This document shows, piece by piece, positions 1 to 7,199 of a DNA stretch of 38,897 nucleotides; the first letter of the stretch is position 1, and each line of letters begins with the position of its first letter. The translations under genes were made by a program, and so were the position numbers. The DNA comes from an uncultured Clostridia bacterium. GTDB taxonomy: Bacteria; Bacillota; Clostridia; TANB77; CAG-508. The notes under the pieces are model-generated. The model worked only from the letters and a program-made list of their open reading frames with translations. It was not told where the DNA came from and did not search any database. The stretch is taken from the NCBI GenBank assembly GCA_947624195.1, contig CANQJH010000017.1, forward strand, positions 1-38,897. The letters are read 5' to 3'.

Positions 1-2
1 AA

Positions 3-917
3 ATAGGCGAAGAAGAAACAAAGAGATATTTTGCAACAGCATATCAATTTGTAGTTGAATATAAAAATCTAGGCGAAAAATATATAATGTCTGCAAAAGT
101 GCATATGGATGAGGAAACTCCACATATGCACTTAATTTTTTTGCCTGTTATTCACACAAAAGATAAAAAAGGAAATGACATTGATAAACTTGCTTGTAGT
201 GAATTTTGGAAAGAAAAAGATAGTTATAGAAGATTAAAAAATGCTTTTCATAAATATATGGTAGATCATAATTTTAAATTAGAACGAGGTGTTGCAGTAG
301 AGGAATCTGGGAGAAAACATTTAGATTTGAAAGAATATAAAGATATAACTAATTTTGAAAAAACAAAAGAAAAACTACAAAATATAAAACTTGAATTACC
401 TAATGTTCCTAATTTAGAAGATATAAATGTAAATAGGTTTTCAAAAAAGAGAGATGAAAAGATACTAGAAGAAATAATTAAACCAAAAGACAATATGATA
501 AATGAATTATACCAAGATAATATGATATTAAGGCAAGAATTATTGAGAAAATCAAAAATATTTGAAAAAGCAGAAAAATATCAAAAAGAACGAGATAAAA
601 TTATGGAAGATAACGAAAACTTGCATAATGAAGTGGAAAAAATAAAAAGTGAATACAAACAAAAGGAAAATGATATAGAATGGAAATATAAAAGTAAAAT
701 TAGAGGATTAGAAAAAGAAAATAGCAAACTTTACAGAATTATAGATAAGTTTCACGAAACCATTGGTAAATTTATTAGTTGGATTTGTAAAAAATTCGAT
801 ATGGGTGCAGAAGATAATTTAATTAGAGATTTTGAAAAAGAAACTCATACCTTATTGGATGCAGAACAACAGATAAAACGAGAAGATAAAGAAAAAGAAT
901 GGGAGCTAGAAAGATAA
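3..917 (+). CDS. MobV/Pre-type plasmid relaxase, 5' end outside the window
   Basis: The reading frame is open from base 3 and continues from upstream, so this is a 3' fragment of 304 codons; the ATG at 87 is internal. The hallmark is the metal-binding motif H-M-D-E-E-T-P-H-M-H encoded at 102-131, the HxDExxPHxH signature of MobV (Mob/Pre) relaxases, which nick at oriT and mobilise plasmids or integrated elements in Gram-positive bacteria. A second conserved block (SEFWKEKDSYRRLKNAFH) follows. From about base 480 onward the protein is a long charged coiled coil rich in Glu and Lys, usual for the C-terminal half of this family. No oriT can be judged because the 5' part is missing. It marks this end of the window as an integrated mobile element or its remains. 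Family assignment is firm; whether the gene is intact cannot be seen. Confidence 0.88.
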   Translation: MGEEETKRYFATAYQFVVEYKNLGEKYIMSAKVHMDEETPHMHLIFLPVIHTKDKKGNDIDKLACSEFWKEKDSYRRLKNAFHKYMVDHNFKLERGVAVEESGRKHLDLKEYKDITNFEKTKEKLQNIKLELPNVPNLEDINVNRFSKKRDEKILEEIIKPKDNMINELYQDNMILRQELLRKSKIFEKAEKYQKERDKIMEDNENLHNEVEKIKSEYKQKENDIEWKYKSKIRGLEKENSKLYRIIDKFHETIGKFISWICKKFDMGAEDNLIRDFEKETHTLLDAEQQIKREDKEKEWELER

Positions 918-918
918 T

Positions 919-952
919 AAAAAGATGGCAATGTTGAAATTACCACCTTTTT
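919..952. terminator. Bidirectional terminator-like hairpin between converging genes
   Basis: AAAAAGATGG pairs with CCACCTTTTT, with one A-C mismatch, around a 14-base loop. It lies directly after the relaxase stop and before the end of the converging pilin gene. The A-run and T-run let it work in both directions. Confidence 0.5.
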
Positions 953-1048
953 GAAGCGGACACAAGTCTCGCCTATTTTATGCTCCACTTGTTATATTCA
1001 AATCCATCAATTTTTTCTGTTTTTGTTGGTGTTTCTCCAAATTTGATA

Positions 1049-2191
1049 TCAGATTTTAGAGTAACTAAGGCACGCACCCCACCATCGATGCCACCGCCGA
1101 TTGACAATCTTATAGCTTGGAGGCGACACGAGATTCAGATATTGGCTGTAGTCGTCAACAGAGCAAATCCAATAATACATTCCATTGCGTACTACTGAGA
1201 TTAATTTATTGTCTGTGTTTGCTGGAACTTTAGTAATATTATATGAATCACTTATAGCACTGTCTATATATTTTCCATACCATTTATCTAAATCACTTTT
1301 TTTCATTGCTCTTGCTTCTTCTACATATTCATGTTCATTTTTATATGTACTCCAGTCTCTTGGTGTATAAGTAGTACCTAATCCTAAATCTTCTGCATTT
1401 GCCTTATTATTTACATTCCCTGTTAAAATGTATTCACTTATATATCCCCTATTAGTACCATTAATATGATAATATACTTCTGGGCATCCTGCTGATATTA
1501 ATGTTATTTTTCCTTCTTCTGATATATCCCATATTCTCCATCCTGAATATTTTGGTTCTCCATATGTCCCACTTGTATGGTATCCAGTCGCATTTTCGTT
1601 TCTACTTTGTCCAGTTGTATATCCTCCAAATGTAAATGGAGTTTTATATGTTGGTGCTGGTTTATCTTCTTCCCATTCACCTGCATCATAATCTACATAG
1701 TCCCCAATATGCATTGCATCTTCTTTATAATTTGCTTCATCTGTTGGGTCATTATGACCATCATATAACTCTGATGCAGTTTTTCCTGTTTCTTGACCTC
1801 CATCGCCTGAACTTGAACTTCCTGATGTTATCTTTCCATTTGTTTCTATTGTATAACTCTTTCTTTCTCCTTTAAATGTCCAAGGTCCAGTTCCTGTAAA
1901 AGTAGTATCTGTTACTTTATCTTCTCCAAATTCACTCTTTAATGCTGTTTCTAAGTTATTTTTTGTAAGTGTTCCTATTCCGTCGAGAAAAGCCCCACTA
2001 ACAGCAAGCTTTACTTTTTCTTCTTCCGCGACATCTTTTGAAACTTCTCCTGATTGGCTAGCCATTTTAAATAAGCCATTTTCTCCTAGGGCGATATTTA
2101 ATGTTACCCCTGCTAGTATTAATAGTATTATTATTGTTATAACTAATGCAATAAGTGTAATACCTTTAGCATTTCTTTTTAAATTTTTCAT
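1049..2191 (-). CDS. Prepilin-like protein with a C-terminal DGR-type variable region (frameshifted)
   Basis: This 380-residue protein begins with a class III/type IV prepilin-like leader: basic residues, then KGITLIALVITIIILLILAG, a cleavage/methylation signal and one hydrophobic helix that would anchor it in the membrane or place it in a pilus-like fibre. A Ser/Gly linker (about residues 122-135) leads to a C-terminal domain of about 220 residues. The last 45 residues are unusual: Trp/Arg-rich, with sharply higher GC than the rest. One base out of frame, the sequence reads GVRALVTLKSDIKFGE and continues to a stop at 973-975. That is the normal ending of this protein family, so the gene appears to carry a single-base frameshift inside the variable region and the intended gene is 973-2191. 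The upstream leader element and a nearby IS110 insertion affect its promoter. Confidence 0.75.
   Translation of the reverse strand: MKNLKRNAKGITLIALVITIIILLILAGVTLNIALGENGLFKMASQSGEVSKDVAEEEKVKLAVSGAFLDGIGTLTKNNLETALKSEFGEDKVTDTTFTGTGPWTFKGERKSYTIETNGKITSGSSSSGDGGQETGKTASELYDGHNDPTDEANYKEDAMHIGDYVDYDAGEWEEDKPAPTYKTPFTFGGYTTGQSRNENATGYHTSGTYGEPKYSGWRIWDISEEGKITLISAGCPEVYYHINGTNRGYISEYILTGNVNNKANAEDLGLGTTYTPRDWSTYKNEHEYVEEARAMKKSDLDKWYGKYIDSAISDSYNITKVPANTDNKLISVVRNGMYYWICSVDDYSQYLNLVSPPSYKIVNRRWHRWWGACLSYSKI
1066..1178 (-). other. Candidate DGR variable region VR1
   Basis: This GC-rich patch in an AT-rich gene encodes YYWICSVDDYSQ and a mixed run of Ser, Pro, Tyr, Arg and Trp. In the +1 frame it ends in SIGGGIDGGVRALVTL. 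An aromatic start (YYW), diversified codons and a conserved GVRA-type end are the layout of C-type-lectin-fold variable regions diversified at template adenines by a DGR. No template repeat or reverse transcriptase is in the window, so the assignment rests on layout and composition only. Confidence 0.5.
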
Positions 2192-2195
2192 AATT

Positions 2196-2282
2196 TTGAA
2201 TCCTTGTATAATATATTTAGGTTTTTAAAAGGTTACCCATAAACCTTTATATAACAATTATTTTATGATATAATTGTTATGT
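2196..2282 (-). promoter_or_regulatory. Leader element copy A (pseudoknot candidate) before the pilin gene
   Basis: Read toward the pilin start, the core (2247-2218) has AAGGTT-TATGGGT-AACCTT, then TTTAAAA, then ACCTA, which can pair with the TGGGT of the loop to give an H-type pseudoknot. An AAGGA ribosome binding site follows. Upstream is a perfect 11-bp inverted repeat, ATAACAATTAT/ATAATTGTTAT. It matches copy C (28732-28830) over about 85 bases. The match stops at 2282, where the IS110 leader begins. Confidence 0.6.
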
Positions 2283-2285
2283 TAA

Positions 2286-2460
2286 CACTGTGGACTCTTT
2301 CAAATCCTTGTAGTTTGAACTACTTAAGAAAGAATATTGCCACAGTTTTATTATTAATTGGTAATTAGTTAGATAAGTCTTTGAACTTTCATTTCGCGCA
2401 AGGTTACAAGTAATAAAACTAGTTGGGTGTTGTCACAGTTGTTGATAAATTTTATTACAG
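2286..2460 (+). ncRNA. Candidate IS110 bridge RNA
   Basis: The leader folds into ordered hairpins. The first, 2287-2346, nests ACTGTGG/CCACAGT (2287-2293 with 2340-2346), TCTTTC/GAAAGA (2296-2301 with 2328-2333) and GTAGTT/AACTAC (2310-2323). A middle hairpin is closed by GTAA/TTAC (2361-2364 with 2404-2407). The last is a 9-bp stem, GTAATAAAA/TTTTATTAC (2410-2418 with 2450-2458), with a 31-base loop. In the IS110 family this position encodes the bridge RNA, whose two internal loops specify target and donor DNA. The hairpins are seen; the role is inferred from the family. Confidence 0.55.
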
Positions 2461-2472
2461 GAGGTAAACACT

Positions 2473-3630
2473 ATGGTTTACATCGGCATTGATATTGCCA
2501 AATTTAAACACTTTGCGTCTGTTGTTAGCTCAGATGGTAAAGTTATCGTAAAACCTTTTTCTTTTGAAAATTCTCGTCAAGGTTTTATGAAATTACTTGA
2601 AGAAATTGAGAATTTTCATGACTGCCTTATTGGGCTTGAATCAACTGGGCATTATGCCGAAAATCTTATCTTTTTTCTTTATCAGCGTGGTTATCAAATT
2701 GGTGTTATTAATCCAATCCAAACTGATGCTCTTCGTGATTCTAACATTAGAAAAACTAAAACAGATAAGATTGATACTACTCTAATTGTTCAATGTTTAA
2801 TGCTTAAGAAATATTCTCTTGTTACTTCACAAGACATTAATATTATCAAGCTTAGACGTCTTTCAAGATTTAGGCTTGAAACAGTTCAGCAACAAACTAG
2901 GATTAAGACTCAATTAACTGGTTGTTTAGATATTGTATTTCCAGAACTTTCTAGCTTTTTTAAAGGTAATTTACATTTAAAGGTTTCTTATGCTTTACTT
3001 GATAAATATTCTTCTGCTAAAGCTATAGCTCATTGTAGAATTGATGGCTTAACTAATCTGTTATACGATAATTCTAAAGGACGCTATAATCAAGATAAAG
3101 CCTTACAATTAAAAGCTTTAGCTAAAGAAAGTATTGGTTTAGATAACCCAGCTATTGAACTACAAATTCAATGTTTAATTAATCAATTAAGACTATATCA
3201 AGAACAAATCAAAGATATTGATTTAAGCATTATGACTCTAATGGAATTGCTAAATTCACCTATTCTCACAATACCTGGTGTTGGTTATACTTTAGGGGCT
3301 ATGATTATTAGCGAAATTGGTGACATTAAAAAATTTAGCAACCCTTCTAAATTGCTAGCATTTGCGGGTTTAGATCCAGTTGTTAAACAATCTGGGAATT
3401 TTCAAGCCTCTTCAATGAAAATTTCTAAACGCGGTTCTACTTACCTTCGCTATGCAATCTATAGAGTTGCTTTCTTAATTATATACAATAATGAAACTTT
3501 TCGCAACTACTATCTTAGAAAGCGTTCTCAAGGTAAGAAGCATAGGGTAGCATTAGGTCATGTTTGCAATAAATTAGTTAGAATTATCTTCAAGATTTTA
3601 ACTGATAATACACCTTTTAATTTAAGCTAA
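2473..3630 (+). CDS. IS110-family transposase/recombinase
   Basis: This 385-residue protein has the two IS110 domains. The N-terminal RuvC-like DEDD domain starts with YIGIDIAKFKH (first Asp at residue 6), followed by LESTGHY and the KTKTDKIDTTLI block that supply the other acidic residues. The C-terminal Transposase_20 domain has IPGVGYTLGAMIISEIGDI, a GLDPVVKQSGNF segment and ISKRGSTYLRYA, which carries the conserved serine region. It recombines donor and target DNA guided by a bridge RNA. A strong AGGAGG site lies 9 bases before the ATG. The length is normal and no frameshift is seen, so it is probably active or only recently silenced. Confidence 0.93.
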   Translation: MVYIGIDIAKFKHFASVVSSDGKVIVKPFSFENSRQGFMKLLEEIENFHDCLIGLESTGHYAENLIFFLYQRGYQIGVINPIQTDALRDSNIRKTKTDKIDTTLIVQCLMLKKYSLVTSQDINIIKLRRLSRFRLETVQQQTRIKTQLTGCLDIVFPELSSFFKGNLHLKVSYALLDKYSSAKAIAHCRIDGLTNLLYDNSKGRYNQDKALQLKALAKESIGLDNPAIELQIQCLINQLRLYQEQIKDIDLSIMTLMELLNSPILTIPGVGYTLGAMIISEIGDIKKFSNPSKLLAFAGLDPVVKQSGNFQASSMKISKRGSTYLRYAIYRVAFLIIYNNETFRNYYLRKRSQGKKHRVALGHVCNKLVRIIFKILTDNTPFNLS

Positions 3631-3665
3631 CAATGAAATTTTCAAAGTACATATTTACATTATTC

Positions 3666-3697
3666 AACAGTTTTAAAAAATGATTTTTGAAACTGTT
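3666..3697. repeat. Long hairpin downstream of the IS110 transposase
   Basis: AACAGTTT-T-AAAAA pairs with TTTTT-G-AAACTGTT around an ATGA loop, 14 bp with one T-G wobble. No T-run follows, so it is a weak terminator candidate. It may belong to the IS right end or to flanking DNA. Confidence 0.5.
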
Positions 3698-3839
3698 ATT
3701 AGTCATGCAAATTTTTATCTATTTAAAAATATTAAAAAATTTTTAATATTTTTATTGACAATTAATAGTTAGTCTTTCTTTGTCTTTTGTAAAAGACATA
3801 TATTTTTTTAAAATATTAAAAACAAATTTAAACAACAAA

Positions 3840-3899
3840 AAGACTATTTTTGCTTATACATTTTTGACAATACAAAAATGCATAGGGAAAAATAGCCTT
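3840..3899. repeat. 60-base near-perfect hairpin
   Basis: Stem segments AAG/CTT, CTATTTTT/AAAAATAG, CTTAT/ATAGG (with a wobble) and CATTTTTG/CAAAAATG stack around a 6-base loop. It lies between the IS110 element and the IS21-like remnant, with no gene around it. A terminator, a small inverted-repeat element or an IS end are all possible. Confidence 0.55.
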
Positions 3900-3916
3900 A
3901 TGCCTATATAAATGAT

Positions 3917-4060
3917 TTATAAAATTAAAGCCCGTAATATATATATATATATATATATATATACAGTATCAATGCTTTCAGCGATTTCGTTCATTTCAAA
4001 TCATCCTTTGTTCTTCAATTTTTACATTTATATTATAGCAGTTTACTATTTTTTTTGCAA
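3917..4060 (-). pseudogene. Promoter and first codons of a lost IS21-type transposase gene
   Basis: On the minus strand a near-ideal promoter, TTGCAA-17-TATAAT (4060-4055 and 4037-4032), is followed by an AAAGGATG-like ribosome binding site and an ATG at 3994 starting MNEIAESIDTVY. The frame then runs into an (AT)n tract at 3936-3963 and stops after about 26 codons at 3917. Together with the repeats at 4125-4236 this looks like the start of an istA-type gene whose remainder has been deleted. The istA label is inferred from context. Confidence 0.4.
3936..3963. repeat. (TA)n microsatellite
   Basis: About 14 alternating TA units. It sits inside the truncated minus-strand frame and may mark a deletion or slippage junction. 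Confidence 0.9.
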
Positions 4061-4124
4061 CAAAATTTTAAAAAATTTTTAATTTTGTTTAAGTTTAAAA
4101 GTAAATTCCATTTTAATTATAATA

Positions 4125-4236
4125 ATGGAAGTTAAGTTTAAACCGAAATTCCATTTTTATGGAATTTAAGTTTGGACAATATTATGTAATCTTTTATATA
4201 AACATATCTTTAAAAAATGGAAGTTAAGTTTTGACA
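4125..4236. repeat. End of an IS21-like element with three internal repeats
   Basis: Three direct repeats are seen: ATGGAAGTTAAGTTTAAAC (4125-4143), ATGGAATTTAAGTTTGGAC (4159-4177) and ATGGAAGTTAAGTTTTGAC (4217-4235), the last ending in A at 4236. A perfect inverted repeat AAATTCCAT/ATGGAATTT lies at 4146-4167. Multiple repeats near a terminus that begins TGTCAAAAC on the minus strand fit the ends of IS21-family elements. The terminus falls inside the coding frame of the neighbouring gene, so this is the insertion joint. Confidence 0.55.
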
Positions 4237-5091
4237 TTTTTTTATTGGATAATTTGGTGTTTTTGAAAGTTCATCAAGTATAGCATAGCAAATACTTGAT
4301 AAATCATTACTTTTATGAGTATCACTCATTGAAAGCACTTGTTTTTTATTCTTTAATGTATCTAATAAATCGTACTCATTATTTTTACCAAGATCTTGAT
4401 ATTTCATTGAATAACTATCTCTCATAATAAAGTCATTTTTATAATATGTATATAATTTTCCCATTCTTTTTATTAAGTAAACGGCAAATCGTTCAGCATA
4501 TGTATATTTTTCTAGTTCTTCAATATTATCTAAATTATAAATATATGTAACTGCTTTTATTAGTTCTTGTTGTAAATCCATCAATTTTTCTTGTAAATCT
4601 TCAAATATTTGATTAGTTGCTTTTAGATATTCTTCATTACTACCATAATTTTGTTTTAATTCAAATTCATAGTTTCTATCTAAATCCCTTAATATTTCAA
4701 AACCATAAGCATAAAAGAAAGTTTTATTTGCTATTTCGTAGTTTGATAAATCAGAATTAAGAAATCTTAATAGTAATAGTCCAAATTTTTCGTGAAATGG
4801 AAAGTAGATACTTGCAGGATGCTTTAAACCTCTATCAGTTAATTCTGTTTCTTTATAATATACATCTCTTAATCTATTATCAAAATCTAAATGGAAATTA
4901 GCTTTATAAAAATATAGAGGTGTAGCATAATATTCTTTTTTTGTTTCGGCATTAAACCAAAAGTAGAAGCCACTTTTCTTATAAATATGAGTTGCAAAAT
5001 TTATATATAAATTGTATAATTCAGTTATAAATTGGATAGGAGGAAACCTATTGTTATTAGAAAGAGAGGTTTTAGATGATAACAATAGCAA
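4210..5091 (-). pseudogene. Truncated DUF6076-like protein gene, cut at both ends
   Basis: The body (about residues 18-282) reads as a normal soluble protein, with SGFYFWFNAETKKEYYATPL, aromatic-rich segments and a helical region with DLQEKLMDLQQELIKAV. It resembles proteins grouped as DUF6076, which usually continue after LSKTPNYPIKKC into a zinc-ribbon. Here the frame enters the IS21-like terminus right after KKC and gains a foreign tail of seven residues, so the cysteine cluster is gone. At the other end the first codons overlap the start of the recombinase remnant at 5076 and have no ribosome binding site, so the native N-terminus is also missing. The family name is from memory of sequence style and is moderately uncertain; the truncation is well supported. 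Confidence 0.6.
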
Positions 5092-6079
5092 ATCCTGAAA
5101 AATATAGAGCAGGATTATATGAAAGATTATCCAATGAAAATATAGAAGTTCGGTAATGGAGAAATAGTTGTTTCAAAGGAAGATGAATTAGAAAGTGGAA
5201 GTATAAGCACACAAAAGATTTTCAATGAAGATTTTTGCAAACAAAGAAATATTTATATATATGACCACTATACTGATGATGGAGTATCTGGAGCAACATT
5301 TGATAGACCAGACTTCAATAGAATGATACAGGACATTGAAAATAAAAAAATAAATATGGTAATTGTAAAAGATTTATCAAGATTTGGAAGATTATCAAGT
5401 CAAATATCATATTACTTGGAAGAATACTTTACCCTCAAAGGTGTAAGATTTATAGCTGTAAATGATGATATTGATACAGGAAATGCTGAAACATCAGAGG
5501 AAATGACACAATTTAAGGCATTTTTTAATGAATGGTTTTTACGAGATACTTCAAAGAAAATAAGAAATGGTAAGAGAACAAGGGCAAAAGAAGGAAAAGT
5601 AATGACAACATATCCTACTTATCGGTTACAAGAAAGACCCATTAGATAATAACCATTATGTTATTGATCCAGATACAGCACCAATAGTCAGAAGAATATT
5701 TATATTAGCACGAAATGGAAGGACACCAACAGAAATAGGGAAAATTCTAACTGATGAAAAAGTTTTAGTTCCATCAGAGATTTGTCGGAAATAACCATAC
5801 AAGAAAAAACGGAATAAAACGAGGTTGGAATAGAAACACAGTAAAAAGAATATTACATTAAGTATAGTGCCACAAAAACATCCTAATAAAACTACTTTCT
5901 ATGTAAGGTGCAATACTTATGCTTGTAATACTCATTTGCATTTATGTACTCCACATAGTAATAATTTAGAAAAACTAACAAACTATGTGATAGAACAAAT
6001 AAAAGCAAGATGTAATGAATTTTTAGATGAAAACAAGTATATGCAAGTTGCTAATTCTTCCAAAGAGAAAATTAAATGA
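5076..6079 (+). pseudogene. Large serine recombinase, broken by several frameshifts
   Basis: The pieces add up to a TndX/TnpX-type large serine recombinase. The ATG at 5076 starts MITIANPEKYRAGLYERLSNEN, with the Y-R-S catalytic serine context, and stops at about 5155. A second frame (5146-5649) holds DDGVSGATFDRPDFNRMI, VKDLSRFGRLS, the IDTGNAETSEEM loop and FFNEWFLRDTSKKIR. A third frame (about 5625-5790) holds NHYVIDPDTAPIVRRIF and TPTEIGKIL. A fourth piece encodes NRNTVKRILH at about 5840. The 5867-6079 segment holds the zinc-ribbon cysteines (VRCNTYACNTH, HLCTPH). At least three shifts and a missing C-terminal coil make it non-functional. It once excised or integrated a mobile element here. 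Confidence 0.85.
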
Positions 6080-6124
6080 TGAAGAAGAACTAATAAATGT
6101 TGGCTAGATAAAAAATAGTCATAA

Positions 6125-7036
6125 CAGAATATTATAACAATAGTAATAATGTTAATCTTGGTAGGAGTAACGTTAAATATAGCATTTAGTGAAAATGGAT
6201 TATTTAATATGTCTAGAGCAGGTGTAAGTGGATATAAACAATCAGCAACAAATGAACAAGAGACATTACAAGATGTAGAACAACAGCTAAAGAATTTAAC
6301 CCCTGTAGAACCAGTTGAAGAACCAAAAGAGCCTATAGATAAAACGTCACATGTGGGATATTATGCAAGTAAGGACGGAAAAACAGTAGATGGAATAATA
6401 TATGCAGACCAAGCGGTAGGAAATACAAATGGGACAAAATGGAAAGATAATGATGGAACCTACACAATACCAGTAAAAGAGACAGGCTTAAAGGAGTACT
6501 ATGTAAGTCAAGAGTCATACACAACAGAAGCATTTGGACCAAAACCAGTGTTAACACCAATAAATGATAATGGAGAAGATAGATTTTATATAATGTCACT
6601 TGAAGATTTTGGAGGAAAAGTACAAAGTTATTATTGGTATTATAGCGCAGATGGAAATATGAGTGATTATAGTACAGCAACATCAACAGCATTTGGAACT
6701 GGAAAAACCAATACAGAGAGTATGGTAGCAAAATGGGAAGCAGGAGCAAATGGAGGATATGGTGCTCAAAACGATGACGATATATGGGGATACTTTTCAA
6801 GAGGAGAAACACCAGCAGGATGGTTTTTACCATCAAGAGGAGAATTAGCAGCCTTTATGCAAGAATTAGGAATAAACAGCAGTAATTACTTTGATCAATT
6901 TAAATTATCTAGTCATTACTGGTCGTCGTCGCAGTACACTAATCGCAAAGCATGGCGCGCGTACTTGAGTACTGGTTGTATGTACGACGACGTTGTCACT
7001 ACTAAAGGCTGCGTGCGCCTGAGTGCGACTTTCTGA
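6125..7036 (+). pseudogene. DGR-type variable protein with a truncated prepilin leader
   Basis: The open frame starts after a stop at 6122-6124; the first ATG is 6149. The sequence begins inside the prepilin hydrophobic helix (ITIVIMLILVGVTLNIA), so the Met, basic residues and GITLIALV processing site are gone, apparently deleted when this DNA was joined to the recombinase remnant between about 6080 and 6133. No ribosome binding site precedes the ATG. The rest is intact: a Pro/Glu linker (about residues 50-70 from 6149), then a formylglycine-enzyme/C-type-lectin-like domain with GGYGAQNDDDIWGYFSRGET, AGWFLPSRGELAAFM and HYWSSSQY, ending in CVRLSATF. That end is the standard fold of DGR target proteins. 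If translated from 6149 it would have an uncleaved short anchor. It is called a pseudogene because of the lost leader, though expression cannot be excluded. Confidence 0.7.
6913..7036 (+). other. Candidate DGR variable region VR2
   Basis: The segment encoding HYWSSSQYTNRKAWRAYLST to CVRLSATF is strikingly GC-rich (GTCGTCGTCGCAG, GGCGCGCG, GACGACG) compared with its AT-rich flanks. Layout, composition and position at the extreme C-terminus match DGR variable regions, where codons that are Asn (AAY) in the template become other residues. A 9-bp hairpin lies about 30 bases downstream. The template repeat is not in the window. Confidence 0.65.
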
Positions 7037-7058
7037 TTTTGTAAGCCTGAAATAACGC

Positions 7059-7098
7059 GAAAAAAAAGTGGTTCAATATGAACTGCTTTTGTTTTTTA
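7059..7098 (+). terminator. Terminator hairpin downstream of VR2
   Basis: AGTGGTTCA (7067-7075) pairs with TGAACTGCT (7079-7087) through 9 bp including two G-U pairs, with an A-run before and TTTTGTTTTTT after. It fits an intrinsic terminator. Its place just past a variable region also resembles the DNA hairpin that helps some DGRs recognise their target. Confidence 0.6.
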
Positions 7099-7110
7099 CC
7101 CTAATATACA

Positions 7111-7190
7111 AAAGTCACTTTAAAGTCATTTTAATTTTGTATATTATAAGTGGTAAATCGATAAATATTTAATTTACATAATTAGGAGGT
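7111..7190 (+). promoter_or_regulatory. Promoter with tandem AAAGTCA operator before the ABC transporter
   Basis: AAAGTCA occurs at 7111-7117 and 7122-7128, exactly 11 bases apart (one helical turn), upstream of a TATATTATAA -10 region (7140-7149). There is no good -35 hexamer. Direct repeats spaced one turn apart in place of a -35 are typical of OmpR-family response-regulator activation. The regulator at 12030 is the obvious candidate. An AGGAGG site precedes the ATG at 7200. Confidence 0.5.
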
Positions 7191-7199
7191 TAAATTAAA

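Larger units (their letters stand above)
2283..3640 (+). mobile_element. IS110-family insertion sequence
   Basis: The element has one transposase gene (2473-3630) and a 190-base structured 5' non-coding region. The left boundary is set near 2283 because leader copy A matches its sister copy C up to 2282 and then diverges. The right boundary is not defined: IS110 elements lack terminal inverted repeats, and only a short 3' non-coding end is expected. Confidence 0.75.

Noticed and set aside
1185-1875. Several plus-strand frames of 60-80 codons opposite the pilin gene
   Set aside because: They are antisense shadows of the pilin gene, without ribosome binding sites or recognisable domains.
3936-3963. 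(TA)n tract as a functional site
   Set aside because: Simple microsatellite inside a truncated frame; nothing around it suggests a function.
6333-6836. A 167-codon minus-strand frame rich in Leu, His and Tyr
   Set aside because: It is the mirror of the variable-protein gene; its composition is that of an antisense frame of an AT-rich gene.
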